A stretch of DNA of 64,000 nucleotides from the NCBI RefSeq assembly GCF_018326425.1, contig NZ_AP024601.1, forward strand, positions 484,001 to 548,000. The letters are read 5' to 3'. Under the pieces are notes generated by a model. That model was given only the letters and a program-made list of their open reading frames with translations, made no database searches and was not told where the DNA came from. The DNA comes from Polycladomyces abyssicola (GTDB lineage: Bacteria > Bacillota > Bacilli > Thermoactinomycetales > JIR-001). The position numbers and the translations under genes are program-made. Positions 47,634 through 57,133 of this stretch are shown here, in pieces; the stretch's first letter is position 1, and every line of letters begins with the position of its first letter.

Positions 47634-48883
47634 ACGTGATGTTGGGGCGAAACGCCGGTTTCGCAGTTCTTTGGAGCGGGCAGTTTTTGGCGACAGCCGG
47701 GTTGACGGTTATGGTTCCGCTGCTCCCTTTCTATCTAACCCATCTGGGTGTCAAGGATCCGGCCGCCAACCGGTTTTGGACAGGATTGTGCGTGGCCGCT
47801 CCGGCTGTGACCCTCTGTCTGGTATCGCCCGTGTGGGGGAGAATCGGGGATCGCTGGGGGCGCAAGTGGATGGTCGTCAGAGCCTTGTTCGGCCTCGCCG
47901 GTTGTCTTTTGCTGATGAGCTTTTGCCAAACCCCGTTTCAATTTTTTCTCTGCCGTCTGCTTCAGGGGGCGTTCGGCGGGGTTGTCGATGCTGCTTCCGC
48001 TTATGCAAGCTCCGAGGCACCGAAGGAGGAGCGCGGAAAAGTGCTGGGGATGCTGCAGAGCGCTACAGCGGCGGGGTCCCTGATCGGTCCGCTCATCGGT
48101 GGTGTATTGGCGGACTGGATCGGGTTTCGCGCGTTGTTGTGGGCTATCGGTGTTCTGACGGGAATCAGCGGCGCAGTGGCGGTGGTCGTGTTGCGTGAGA
48201 CGTACAAGCCCAAAGCAGAGGAAACTCCGAAAACCCGCGTGTACGGTACCTGGATTACCTTGATGGGGCATGCTCGGTTACGTTCCTTTCTCATCGCGGG
48301 ACTCTGCGCACAAATCGGGGTTTTTGGGCTTGTCGTCGTATTTGCCCCCTATGTGCAAGGATTAGGCGGAACGGACGGTCAAGCCTCCACATGGGTGGGC
48401 ATATTGCAGGCGGTTACCTGGGGGGCCAGTATGCTGGGCGCTCCCTGGTGGGGAGTGCAAAATGACCGGCGCAAAGTGGAGATCAACCTGTTTTGGGCGG
48501 TGCTGGGATGTGCGGTCAGCATTTTGTTGCAGGTGGTGCCTTCCCATGTCTACTGGCTCATTCCGCTGCGCCTGTTGCAGGGGTTTTGTTTTAGTGCCGT
48601 TATGCAATCGGTGATGTTGGCGGTCACAGAGGAATCGACCAAGGAAAACAGGGGGCTTTGGATCGGAGCGGCCAATTCCTTTCTTGTTCTCGGCCAATTG
48701 CTGGGCCCCTTGACTGTCGCCGTGCTCGGGGGATTGTTGAGCAACGGGTGGTTGATCGTGATCATGGGCATGACGTTTCTTGTAGGAGCTGTTGCCTTGA
48801 ACAGGAGCGAAAGCTGGAAATCCGTGGTTCTTCCCTCGATTCAAGTAGGTTTCGAGAGGTGGAAAATGAAAGATGACCAATAA
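47630..48883 (+). CDS. sbnD: SbnD-like MFS siderophore exporter
   Basis: Twelve-span major-facilitator protein of 417 residues. The loop 2-3 motif is WGRIGDRWGRKWMVV, and GSLIGPLIGGVLAD is the drug-proton antiporter motif C. In S. aureus SbnD is implicated in staphyloferrin B export. It overlaps sbnC by four bases and sbnE by eleven, so it is part of a tightly coupled unit. Confidence 0.88.
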   Translation: MNVMLGRNAGFAVLWSGQFLATAGLTVMVPLLPFYLTHLGVKDPAANRFWTGLCVAAPAVTLCLVSPVWGRIGDRWGRKWMVVRALFGLAGCLLLMSFCQTPFQFFLCRLLQGAFGGVVDAASAYASSEAPKEERGKVLGMLQSATAAGSLIGPLIGGVLADWIGFRALLWAIGVLTGISGAVAVVVLRETYKPKAEETPKTRVYGTWITLMGHARLRSFLIAGLCAQIGVFGLVVVFAPYVQGLGGTDGQASTWVGILQAVTWGASMLGAPWWGVQNDRRKVEINLFWAVLGCAVSILLQVVPSHVYWLIPLRLLQGFCFSAVMQSVMLAVTEESTKENRGLWIGAANSFLVLGQLLGPLTVAVLGGLLSNGWLIVIMGMTFLVGAVALNRSESWKSVVLPSIQVGFERWKMKDDQ

Positions 48884-50744
48884 ACCGTTTGTTATGTCTG
48901 CTGAGCCATCTGCCGACAAAAGCATGATGCTGGCAGAAGCCGCGACAATGGAACGTTTGTTGAATGCATACCTTCGGGAGACGGAAACTTTTAACCCGAC
49001 CATCGATCCGGATCACCCTGCGTGGATGGGGTTGCCGGCATCAGTTCGGGAGGTAATCCATGAACAAGGGTTGCCGATGAAGATTGAGCTGAAGGTGACC
49101 GGGAGAACGATTTGGGGTGCCATCCGCTATCTGTCATCTTTCGGGCATCATCGTTACGGTTCCGCTTTTTGGGTGGAGGAGGATGTGAAAGGGGAGGCAA
49201 TTTGCCGTCGACTGCAAAATGCCATCGAAATGGCAGGCCTCCTTCTCCGGGAAATGGCTGCCCATCATGCCAAGTCGGGTGACGGAGACAATAGGGTCCG
49301 TTTGATGCTCGACCAGATCCACAATTCGGTCCGGAAAACGGGGCAGTATGTACGAAGCCGTTTGCAATCCGATCGTTCATTATGGGATTTTACCGGAGAA
49401 GAACGGATGTTGGCGGCGGAACAATCATTGGTCTACGGACACCCGTTTCACCCTACCCCCAAAAGTGCGGAAGGTTTTGAACCGGATGATTTGTCCCGCT
49501 ATGCACCGGAGATGGGAGCTTCTTTCGCCCTGCACTACTTCGCTGCGGACCCGGAACTGGTAGAGGAGACGCTTTTGGGATATTCAGATGAGACGCTGTT
49601 TCCTGATCCGGTTTTGGAAGCGGCGAAGCGGAAATTGGCGCCGGAGCGTCAGCACTTCAAGTTGTTGCCCGTTCACCCTTGGCAGGCACAACATGTCAAG
49701 CAATGGCCCCTGGTACAACAGCTGATTCGGACGGGACAATTGATAGACTTGGGTGAACAGGGAAACCGGGTATATCCGACGTCTTCCGTGCGGACCGTTT
49801 GGGATCCCACACACGCCTTCATTTACAAGTTGCCACTCGATGTGCGCATCACCAACTTCGTCCGGGTCAATCCGCCGGAGCAAGTGCAGCGGACCGTGGA
49901 CGCTGGCCGGGTTCTCGCCCGATTGAACGAACAGATTCCGTACGCCGGTTTTACTGTGTTGCTGGAGGCGGGATATCGCACACTTTCGCTGAAAGAGGCA
50001 ACGCCGGAGGAGCGGAAACGATTGGCTGAAAGTTTGGCAGTCATTTTCCGGGAGAATCCCTTGTTCCAATCTGATGAAAAATTCGTCCAAGCGTCTCCAA
50101 CCGTGGTAGCGGCTCTTTTGGAACAACCTCCATCGGCAGGCGAAGCTCCCATCTGGGAAGCGGTGCGTTTATCGGCAAAGATGGAACAGGCGCAGCCGGA
50201 ACGCTCTCACGTGCAAAAATGGTTGAAACAATATTTGGAAATCTCATTGGTGCCGATATTGTGGCTGTTTTTGGAACATGGGGTCAGTATGGAAGCGCAT
50301 GTACAAAATGCGATGGTTACCATACAAGACGGTTGGCCTGTCCATTTTTACGTGCGGGATTTGGAAGGCGTCAGCATCAGCCGAGAGCGGGTGGGGAAAA
50401 ATCTTTTGTCCGATGTGGCCGAGGACAGTCCGGCTCTCTATTCGGACCGTGAAGCGTGGCACCGGTTGAAATACTATGTGTTTGTCAATCACCTGGGTCA
50501 TCTCATCCATACGTTGGCTTTCCACAGCCAATTGGATGAAGTTTCACTGTGGCGGACAGTTGGTGAAGTTCTGCGAGATTCCGGTTTGTTCGCATCATCG
50601 GAAAGAAAGCCCTATCTGATGGATTTGTTGGAAGGAAAAAGCTTGCCGGCCAAGGCGAATTGGATCAGTTGTTTCCAAAAACGTGGGGAAACACCGCTCT
50701 ATGTGGACATCCCCAACCCGTTGGCCTGTGTGAGGTGGAACTGA
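48873..50744 (+). CDS. sbnE: SbnE-like NIS siderophore synthetase (IucA/IucC family)
   Basis: Synthetase of 623 residues with GHPFHPTPKSAEGF, LLPVHPWQAQHV, TSSVRTVWDPTHAFIYKLPLDVRITNFVR and MEAHVQNAMVTIQDGWPVHFYVRDLEG. In S. aureus SbnE starts assembly by joining citrate to 2,3-diaminopropionate. It is assigned by synteny; the three NIS enzymes cannot be told apart reliably by motif alone. The ATG lies inside the sbnD end. Confidence 0.88.
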   Translation: MTNKPFVMSAEPSADKSMMLAEAATMERLLNAYLRETETFNPTIDPDHPAWMGLPASVREVIHEQGLPMKIELKVTGRTIWGAIRYLSSFGHHRYGSAFWVEEDVKGEAICRRLQNAIEMAGLLLREMAAHHAKSGDGDNRVRLMLDQIHNSVRKTGQYVRSRLQSDRSLWDFTGEERMLAAEQSLVYGHPFHPTPKSAEGFEPDDLSRYAPEMGASFALHYFAADPELVEETLLGYSDETLFPDPVLEAAKRKLAPERQHFKLLPVHPWQAQHVKQWPLVQQLIRTGQLIDLGEQGNRVYPTSSVRTVWDPTHAFIYKLPLDVRITNFVRVNPPEQVQRTVDAGRVLARLNEQIPYAGFTVLLEAGYRTLSLKEATPEERKRLAESLAVIFRENPLFQSDEKFVQASPTVVAALLEQPPSAGEAPIWEAVRLSAKMEQAQPERSHVQKWLKQYLEISLVPILWLFLEHGVSMEAHVQNAMVTIQDGWPVHFYVRDLEGVSISRERVGKNLLSDVAEDSPALYSDREAWHRLKYYVFVNHLGHLIHTLAFHSQLDEVSLWRTVGEVLRDSGLFASSERKPYLMDLLEGKSLPAKANWISCFQKRGETPLYVDIPNPLACVRWN

Positions 50745-52549
50745 TGGAGAAAACGGTCGTTGAGGCGTTACAGTCAGAACAGCTGGTATCAGTACGGCGG
50801 CGCATTTTCCGTCAATTGATCGAGTCACTGATTTATGAGGGAATTGTCCGTTATCAGGCGGAAAATCAAGGAGAAGAGGCAGTCTATTCCATCGAAGGCC
50901 GGGATGAAACGGGAAACCGGGTGACCTATACGTGCTCGGGGCGCAGAAGGTTTACGTTCGGTCGCGTACGTCTCACTAACCGACCGGTGATGCGCTCTGT
51001 CGGGAACGTGACGACGGAAGCTGAATCACTGGGGCAATTTTTGCTGGAGACCCGCGAGGCGATCGGGGCGGATGAAAACCGTTTGGTCCATTTCATCGAA
51101 GAATTGGAACAGACCCTGATCAAAGATACACTGGCTCAATACCATCGCTTTCAACAACAACAATCATTTGAGGGAAGCGGTTATGACGATCTGGAAGGAA
51201 AAGTGATGGACGGCCATCCCTATCATCCCGGTTACAAGTCTCGGATCGGATTTGATTATATCGACCATTATCGATACGGACCTGAGTTTCAACCAGATAT
51301 CCGTTCATTGTGGCTGGCGGTACGCCGGGACGCAACGCGTTGGGCCGTTTCTCGGGATCTGGATGTCGATGCATTCCTGTTGGCGGAGCTGGGTCAAGAG
51401 CAGGTGGAAAGGTTTGCGGAAACAGTGCGGAGCCAGGGAGCTGATCCTGACGATTATCTTTGGGTACCGGTCCATCCGTGGCAATGGCAAAACCGGATTG
51501 TCCCTTCGTTTCACCGGGAATTGCGGGAAAAACGGCTCATTCTGTTGGGCATGTCCAAGGATGTGTATCGCCCGCAACAGTCGATTCGAACGTTGGCCAA
51601 TTTCTCTTCACCTGAAAAAGCTTATCTCAAACTGGCCATGAGTATCGTCAACACTTCCACCGGTCGTGTATTGGCGCCGCATACGGTGGTGAATGCACCG
51701 GCTGTCACCGATTGGCTGAAGGGGCTCGTGGAGAGCGACCCTTACCTGAAGGAACAAAAACGGGTTGTACTGTTGGGAGAAGTGATGGGGATCTCGTATG
51801 ATCCACCCGCATTGTCCGATTTGGTACAATCAGCTACTTACGGGGTGCTGGGTTGTATCTGGCGGGAAAGTCTGCATTCCTATATGGACGCGGGGGAAGA
51901 AGCGGTACCTTTCAATGCGCTGAGCGTAGTGGATCTGGATGGACGGCCGTTGATCGATCCCTGGGTTCGGGAATACGGTGTGGAGCCATGGCTGAAGCAG
52001 TTGTTGGAGACCAGTGTGCTGCCCATCATCCACCTGCTGTACGCACACGGAGTGGCATTGGAATCCCATGCGCAAAACATGGTACTGATTCATCGGCAGG
52101 GATGGCCGAGCCGGTTGGCGCTCAAAGATTTCCACGACGGGATCCGGTTTGCCAAAAATCACCTTGCTGATCCCGAAAAATGCCCCAACCTCTTGGCAAC
52201 ACCGGAATATCACGCACGTGTCAACCGCAACTCGTTTATTGAAACAGACGATCTTCAATTGGTGAGAGATTTTGTGCTGGATGCGTTTTTCTTCATCAAC
52301 CTCGGAGAACTGGCGATGTTTCTGGCGGATCATTACGGGTATGAAGAAAGCCGGTTCTGGTCGCTCACCAGACAAGTGATTGAAACCTATCAACGACAGT
52401 TTCCGGCGTTGCAGGAACGTTTCCGGCTGTTTGACTTGTTCGTACCGACGATCGGTGTGGAGCAATTGACCAAACGCCGTTTGTATCCCGATACGGAATT
52501 GCGGATTCATCAGGTGGAAAATCCATTGTACACTGTAGCGACCAATTGA
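50744..52549 (+). CDS. sbnF: SbnF-like NIS siderophore synthetase (IucA/IucC family)
   Basis: Third synthetase, 601 residues. Its motifs are GHPYHPGYKSRIGF, VPVHPWQWQNRI, QSIRTLANFSSPEKAYLKLAMSIVNTSTGRVL and LESHAQNMVLIHRQGWPSRLALKDFHDGIRF. In the S. aureus pathway SbnF adds the second diaminopropionate-derived unit before SbnC finishes. Its ATG overlaps the sbnE stop by one base (TGATG). A long gap with element copy B follows. Confidence 0.88.
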   Translation: MEKTVVEALQSEQLVSVRRRIFRQLIESLIYEGIVRYQAENQGEEAVYSIEGRDETGNRVTYTCSGRRRFTFGRVRLTNRPVMRSVGNVTTEAESLGQFLLETREAIGADENRLVHFIEELEQTLIKDTLAQYHRFQQQQSFEGSGYDDLEGKVMDGHPYHPGYKSRIGFDYIDHYRYGPEFQPDIRSLWLAVRRDATRWAVSRDLDVDAFLLAELGQEQVERFAETVRSQGADPDDYLWVPVHPWQWQNRIVPSFHRELREKRLILLGMSKDVYRPQQSIRTLANFSSPEKAYLKLAMSIVNTSTGRVLAPHTVVNAPAVTDWLKGLVESDPYLKEQKRVVLLGEVMGISYDPPALSDLVQSATYGVLGCIWRESLHSYMDAGEEAVPFNALSVVDLDGRPLIDPWVREYGVEPWLKQLLETSVLPIIHLLYAHGVALESHAQNMVLIHRQGWPSRLALKDFHDGIRFAKNHLADPEKCPNLLATPEYHARVNRNSFIETDDLQLVRDFVLDAFFFINLGELAMFLADHYGYEESRFWSLTRQVIETYQRQFPALQERFRLFDLFVPTIGVEQLTKRRLYPDTELRIHQVENPLYTVATN

Positions 52550-52568
52550 GACCCGTATCATGCGTCTC

Positions 52569-52848
52569 AGCTTGTTGACAAAGTCGCAGACTCCGATTCC
52601 ATTTCTCCGCATCGTAGTAACAGCGTCAATCCGTAAGGGGGCAATGTTTTCCCTGTGAGCGATTTACTAAGCCTAGCCGAGCGAAGACCCGGATAGAGCA
52701 GGAATCAAATCGCGGGCAATTTCCTCTGAGCGAAGCGTACTTTACCCGCGTCCTGCGCCCCGGGTCGAGCGGCCATGATCTACTTTCTTGAAAGGCGCAG
52801 GTGGAGGGAACCGAGAAAACAATTGGACAGTAGTCAATGAGAGATTCA
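52569..52848 (+). repeat. intergenic structured element, copy B
   Basis: Second well-preserved copy. The hairpin CGCGGGCAA / TTACCCGCG (52711-52719, 52742-52750) has one mismatch, and CCTGCGCC / GGCGCAGG (52752-52759, 52794-52801) is perfect. The terminal repeats are degraded, but CAATTGGACAGTA is kept near the right end. The left part from TTGTTGACAAAGTC matches copy D. It occupies the gap between sbnF and the sbnGH fusion, ending about 20 bases before the start. Confidence 0.75.
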
Positions 52849-52868
52849 GTGAATGAAGGGGGAACGAA

Positions 52869-54926
52869 ATGCTCAGAACCAACGCCGTGAAACGCAAATT
52901 ACAAGAGGGGAAAATAGTCTACGGATTGTTTTCCTCCATTCCCGCGCCATTGATGGTGGAGATGATTGGCTGTGCGGGATATGATTTTGTCATCATTGAC
53001 TCGGAGCATGTGTCCATCAATCTGGAGACACTGGAAAATATGATCCGCGCCGCCGAAGCGATCAATTTGGCTGCCTTGGTAAGGGTTCCCGATTGTTCGC
53101 CCGGTCCCATCCTGCGCGCGCTGGATGCGGGTGCGCAAGGAGTAGTAGTGCCCCATGTCCGGTCAAAGGAGGAAGCGGAAGCCGCTGTGCGGGCGAGTCG
53201 CTATTATCCGGAGGGGAATCGGAGTCTGAACAGCGGCCGCCCAGCCGGTTTTGCCAAAATGGATCTGCCTACATATATCCGGGTCGCCAATGAAGAGATC
53301 ATGGTGGTCGTCATGATCGAGGACCGGGAAGGGGTGGAACGAATCGATGAGATTTTGTCGGTGCCGGGAATCGATATGGTGCTGGAAGGAGCCGCCGATC
53401 TTTCCCAGTCTTACGGAATCCCCTGGCAGACCCGTTCCCCGATCGTGAAGGAAGCGCTGAAACGGGTACAGGAAAGCGCCAGTCGGCGGGGGGTGCCCTA
53501 CTGTGCCATCCCGCGGGCGGAAGAGGACTTTCCCGCCTTGTATCAGCAAGGGATTCGGGCATTTGTATTGGGAGATGAGAGAGGTGTGTCGTTCCGGGCG
53601 ATGTCTGCCCATCTGAATCGATATCAAATGAAAGCCGAAGCTTTGATCAAGGAACGGGAACCACTGATGAATCGAGTGGAGAGATATATTTTGTCGGAGA
53701 GGGAAAACGGTCGCGGGTCACTTCCCGCTTTCATTTATGATCTGGATGATTTGCGGGAGCATGTGCGTCGATGTGTGCAAACACTCCCCAAGCCTTGCCG
53801 TTTGTTTTACGCGATCAAGGCCAATTCGGAGGAGCCGATATTGCGTGCATTGACACCGATCGTTGACGGGTTTGAAGTCGCCTCAATCGGTGAGATCCGA
53901 AAGGTGAGAGTGATTGCGCCCGATATCCCGATCATATTCGGAGGTCCGGGCAAAACGGATGAGGAAATCGAAGGGGCAATCGATCATCGCGTTCAACTCA
54001 TCCACATAGAGAGTGAACATGAACTGCGAAGGGTGGCCACCATTGCCGCCAGACGGAACATCACGGTTCCGATCCTGTTGCGTGTCAATCTGAAGGGACC
54101 GTTGCCACAGGCCACGTTGGCGATGGCGGGACGCCCAACGCAATTCGGCATTGAGGAACCGGAAATCCCCGATGTGATCCGATTGGCTCAGCAATTGCCG
54201 TCCGTCAGGGTGGAGGGATTTCACCTGCATTCGATTTCCAACAATCTGGATGCGGAACAGCATGTCCGGTTGGTTGAATATTATTGTGATCGGGTGAAGG
54301 AATGGGTCGAAATGTTCGGTTTGAGCATCTCCTATCTGAATGCGGGTGGCGGCATCGGGATCAATTATACCGAACTGGATAAACAATTCGACTGGGATCT
54401 GTTTGTCAGGCGGTTGGAGTTCATGTTGGCAACCAAATGTCCGCCCGGTGTCACCGTCCTGTTCGAGTGCGGCCGGTTTTTGACCGCTGCTTGCGGATTT
54501 TATGCAGTGGAAGTGTTGGATATCAAAAAAAATCATGGGAAGCATTTTGTCATCGTCCGTGGCGGGACGCATCAATTTCGCTTGCCCGTTTCCTGGCAAC
54601 ACAGCCACCCGTTTCGCGTTCTCCCCGTTGAGCGGTGGGATTATCCGTTTCCGAGAAAAGTGCTGACCGATGCTCAAATTACGGTCGTCGGGCAGCTGTG
54701 CACACCGAAGGATGTACTGGCAAGGGATGTGTACGTTTCGCGCGTGCGAATCGGAGATGTGATTCTCTTTTCCCATGCGGGCGCCTATGGATGGGCGATT
54801 TCCCACCATGATTTTCTCAGTCATCCGCACCCGCGGCACATCTATCTGGGAGAGACGGAGAAAGAAGCGGGAGATGGAGGTGATTCCACACATGACCAAT
54901 CTATTGTCCACACTCCAGTTGATTGA
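52869..54926 (+). CDS. sbnGH: SbnG-SbnH fusion: citrate synthase (aldolase type) plus PLP decarboxylase
   Basis: One continuous frame of 685 residues. Residues 1-255 form an HpcH/HpaI-type aldolase like SbnG, which makes citrate from oxaloacetate and acetyl-CoA: DSEHVSI with His47, LVRVPD, and candidate metal ligands Glu151 (MIEDREG) and Asp177 (GAADLSQ). Residues 270-675 are an alanine-racemase-fold decarboxylase like SbnH: PLP lysine 317 in FYAIKANS, LNAGGGIGINY at 490-500, and QLCTPKD with Cys611. SbnH decarboxylates a citryl-diaminopropionate intermediate. The hinge is about 15 residues. No internal ribosome site or stop separates them. Confidence 0.9.
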   Translation: MLRTNAVKRKLQEGKIVYGLFSSIPAPLMVEMIGCAGYDFVIIDSEHVSINLETLENMIRAAEAINLAALVRVPDCSPGPILRALDAGAQGVVVPHVRSKEEAEAAVRASRYYPEGNRSLNSGRPAGFAKMDLPTYIRVANEEIMVVVMIEDREGVERIDEILSVPGIDMVLEGAADLSQSYGIPWQTRSPIVKEALKRVQESASRRGVPYCAIPRAEEDFPALYQQGIRAFVLGDERGVSFRAMSAHLNRYQMKAEALIKEREPLMNRVERYILSERENGRGSLPAFIYDLDDLREHVRRCVQTLPKPCRLFYAIKANSEEPILRALTPIVDGFEVASIGEIRKVRVIAPDIPIIFGGPGKTDEEIEGAIDHRVQLIHIESEHELRRVATIAARRNITVPILLRVNLKGPLPQATLAMAGRPTQFGIEEPEIPDVIRLAQQLPSVRVEGFHLHSISNNLDAEQHVRLVEYYCDRVKEWVEMFGLSISYLNAGGGIGINYTELDKQFDWDLFVRRLEFMLATKCPPGVTVLFECGRFLTAACGFYAVEVLDIKKNHGKHFVIVRGGTHQFRLPVSWQHSHPFRVLPVERWDYPFPRKVLTDAQITVVGQLCTPKDVLARDVYVSRVRIGDVILFSHAGAYGWAISHHDFLSHPHPRHIYLGETEKEAGDGGDSTHDQSIVHTPVD

Positions 54927-55659
54927 CACGGACCAAATCTGTCTGCATGAGGCCCATGAACCTTCCCGGCTGCACCGAATCTGTGAAGCGATCAAACGGG
55001 AGGGGGTTCTGCGACATCCACCGCTCGGCATCCGGATGCGGGACGGTCGGTATCTCATCATCGACGGGGCACATCGCACGTGTGCGCTGAAAAAACTGGG
55101 GTGTCTCCGGATTCCGTTGCAAGTGGTGACCAAGGAAGAGGTGATGTTGGAATCTTGGGAGCACATGGTGCCGGTCGGTACGTGGTTGGACCGTTTGAGG
55201 CATCATCCTCGGCTGCGTTGGGAGGAACGGGTTGATGAGGCGAATCCCGTGGCCGAAGTGGTGGAGCAGGATGGACGGAGTTTCTTCCTGGTGCCGGTGG
55301 AAGAGTGCAATCATGCTTTATCCCGTCTCCATCTCTGGCATGAGGTGGTGGATGCCTACAGCCGGAACTGCGCCGTTCAGCGTTTGCCACAAGGGGGCGG
55401 ACAGCTGCCGGATGAGGGGAAGGTGATTCTCCGTTATCCTGTTTGCAGGTTGGAAGAGTTGGAGCAGATCGTTTTGAGCGGAAATGTGATGCCAGCGGGT
55501 GTCACCCGATTTGTTGTCAGCGGTAGGTTATTAAACCTCCGCATTCCGTTACACTTGTTGACCCAACAAGTGATTTCGGATGAATGGGAAAAGCTTTGCC
55601 GACAGTGGTCGGACTCCTTGCGACTGTATGACGAACCCGTATATTATTGTGAGGTGTAG
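54892..55659 (+). CDS. sbnI: SbnI-like ParB/sulfiredoxin-fold protein (O-phosphoserine supply or regulation)
   Basis: Protein of 255 residues with a ParB-like N-terminal domain, including the catalytic-looking loop IIDGAHRTCALKKLG near residue 55. In S. aureus SbnI is a free-serine kinase that supplies O-phosphoserine to SbnA, and it has also been described as a haem-responsive regulator. The ATG at 54892 follows GGAGGTG and overlaps the fusion gene's end by 35 bases, so translation is coupled. It is the last gene of the locus. Confidence 0.85.
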   Translation: MTNLLSTLQLIDTDQICLHEAHEPSRLHRICEAIKREGVLRHPPLGIRMRDGRYLIIDGAHRTCALKKLGCLRIPLQVVTKEEVMLESWEHMVPVGTWLDRLRHHPRLRWEERVDEANPVAEVVEQDGRSFFLVPVEECNHALSRLHLWHEVVDAYSRNCAVQRLPQGGGQLPDEGKVILRYPVCRLEELEQIVLSGNVMPAGVTRFVVSGRLLNLRIPLHLLTQQVISDEWEKLCRQWSDSLRLYDEPVYYCEV

Positions 55660-55662
55660 GCA

Positions 55663-55734
55663 TTTAATCAATCTTAGGTCCGGGCGTAAGACGAGCCGGG
55701 GAAGCAATTCCGACAGTATTTACCGGACACACTC
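55663..55734 (+). repeat. fragment E of the intergenic element family (right end)
   Basis: Contains GTCCGGGCGTAAG, GAGCCGGGGAAGCAATTCCGACAG and ATTTACCGGACACACTCTAG, matching the right end of copy A. It begins right at the sbnI stop and marks the distal edge of the siderophore island. Confidence 0.6.
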
Positions 55735-55780
55735 TAGAAGAAGCAAAAAGAGCGGAAATCCCATCGTGGGCAAATTCCAC

Positions 55781-55803
55781 AAAAAAACGGGCCCAATGGC
55801 CCG
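55781..55803 (-). terminator. terminator of the sortase operon
   Basis: On the minus strand CGGGCC / GGCCCG with a four-base loop is followed by seven T. Confidence 0.8.
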
Positions 55804-55834
55804 GATTTAAATAGTGGGAAGATGGGATTCCGCT

Positions 55835-56431
55835 TTAATTTTTTTTCGAATCGATCCGAATCAGTACTGCTTCCACGATGTAGCGATCTGGTGCGCTTCC
55901 GATATAACCGAAAGGATAACAGGTGGTCAATGTCAGTATCGGCGTGGGTTTGGAAGCGAGTACCGACCGGTCCGTTGGTTTGGTCACCCACATTTTTTGC
56001 ACCCGGTAGGTAAAAGTGCCTGCTTCGGTTCTCACCACCAGCAAATCGCCTTTTTTCACTTCACCCATCCGACGGAAAACCGTATCCCGATGCCCGGACA
56101 GTATCGCATTGCCGGTGACGCCCGGAAGGGCGCTGCCGCGAAGGTGTCCCACTCCTTTGGCCAATTGGTCCTCATCGGTTCCTTCCACGATGGGCAAAAT
56201 GGCTCCGATACGAGGGATGATCAACTGCCCCAATGTTTCTCCCGTTCGTGGAGCAGGATAGGGTGGGATCCCCCTGGACAGCGCGGGATCGTTGGGATGG
56301 GTCCGTGGCGTATACGCCAGCGCCGTTTTCGGGTCGTACACAGCTGTGTGGCTTTCTGTCCACCATTGGTACCCGCTCCAGCCCACCAGCAAGCCACCCA
56401 CAGCCATCAACAGAAGCCCCAATTTGCGCAT
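55835..56431 (-). CDS. class D sortase
   Basis: Membrane-anchored transpeptidase of 198 residues. One N-terminal span (about 3-21), then the catalytic His in AILSGHRDTVF, Cys in LTTCYPFGYIG and Arg in PDRYIVEAVLI. It cleaves LPXTG-like signals and links the protein to the wall. Its only nearby substrate is the LPKTA protein encoded immediately upstream in the same operon, so they form a dedicated pair. The ATG at 56431 lies ten bases after the substrate stop. Confidence 0.92.
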   Translation of the reverse strand: MRKLGLLLMAVGGLLVGWSGYQWWTESHTAVYDPKTALAYTPRTHPNDPALSRGIPPYPAPRTGETLGQLIIPRIGAILPIVEGTDEDQLAKGVGHLRGSALPGVTGNAILSGHRDTVFRRMGEVKKGDLLVVRTEAGTFTYRVQKMWVTKPTDRSVLASKPTPILTLTTCYPFGYIGSAPDRYIVEAVLIRIDSKKN

Positions 56432-56440
56432 CAAAGCCGC

Positions 56441-57133
56441 TCAGCCTTTTTGCGGACGGAACCGATACAGCACTGCACCGCAGACGAGCAACAATCCGCC
56501 CGCCAATGCCAGATTGGGGTACGGCGTAGCCGTTTTCGGCAGTTCTTGGGTTTCCAGCTGGGGTGCTGAAGCGCCCGATTTGTGGAACGATTGTTGTTTG
56601 ATTTCTTCCGGTTGTACGACGGTGGGTGCGCTGTAGGAAGGCTTGTCCACCGTCACCTGACGTCCGCCGTCATGTTGCCCTCCACTGCTCGGGTGATTCA
56701 CGGGTGTCGGGTTGGCCGGTGGTTGCTCCACAGGCGTTTCATCTCCCGGCTGATTTACCGGAGGTTCATTCGCGGGCGGCTGGTCCACCGGAGGTTGATC
56801 CACCGGAGGTTCATCTACAGGCGGCTGATCCACCGGAGGTTCATCTACAGGCGGCTGATCCACCGGAGGTTGATCCACAGGCGGCTGATTTACCGGAGGT
56901 TCATCCACGGGCGGCTGGTCAACCGGAGGCTGATCCACCGGAGGTTCATCCACAGGCGGTACCACTACCGGCGGAACCACTTCACGGACCAAATCGGTCA
57001 CATCGTCGACAGTTTGGTTCACCTCATCGGTGATCGGTTGCGGGTCAACACCCACATTGACGTCGACTGGTGCGGCGTTTGCGACCGGGAATGAGACAAG
57101 TAGGAGAGCCAAAGTCAAAATTAGCGTCCGCAA
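56441..57133 (-). CDS. LPXTG-type surface protein with PPVDQ/E pentapeptide repeats
   Basis: Secreted protein of about 230 residues. A signal peptide ends in VANA-APV, a 40-residue acidic region follows, then about 15 tandem PPVDQ or PPVDE units. A charged linker leads to the sorting signal LPKTA, a hydrophobic helix (LALAGGLLLVCGAVLYRF) and a basic tail. The extended proline-rich rod would span the wall with little folded domain to display. I prefer the TTG at 57133 (site GGTGGGGAG) to the GTG at 57142. It is co-transcribed with the sortase. Confidence 0.88.
   Translation of the reverse strand: MRTLILTLALLLVSFPVANAAPVDVNVGVDPQPITDEVNQTVDDVTDLVREVVPPVVVPPVDEPPVDQPPVDQPPVDEPPVNQPPVDQPPVDQPPVDEPPVDQPPVDEPPVDQPPVDQPPANEPPVNQPGDETPVEQPPANPTPVNHPSSGGQHDGGRQVTVDKPSYSAPTVVQPEEIKQQSFHKSGASAPQLETQELPKTATPYPNLALAGGLLLVCGAVLYRFRPQKG
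56755..56970 (-). repeat. tandem 15-base coding repeats
   Basis: Units of 15 bases alternate between two forms, encoding PPVDQ and PPVDE. Synonymous differences (for example CCACCGGAGG against CTACAGGCGG) group in a way that suggests unequal exchange of two-unit blocks. Confidence 0.85.

Noticed and set aside
56755-56970. Regularly spaced 15-base repeats that could be taken for a CRISPR-like array
   Set aside because: They are in frame and encode PPVDQ/PPVDE units of a surface protein; there are no unique spacers of 30 or more bases.
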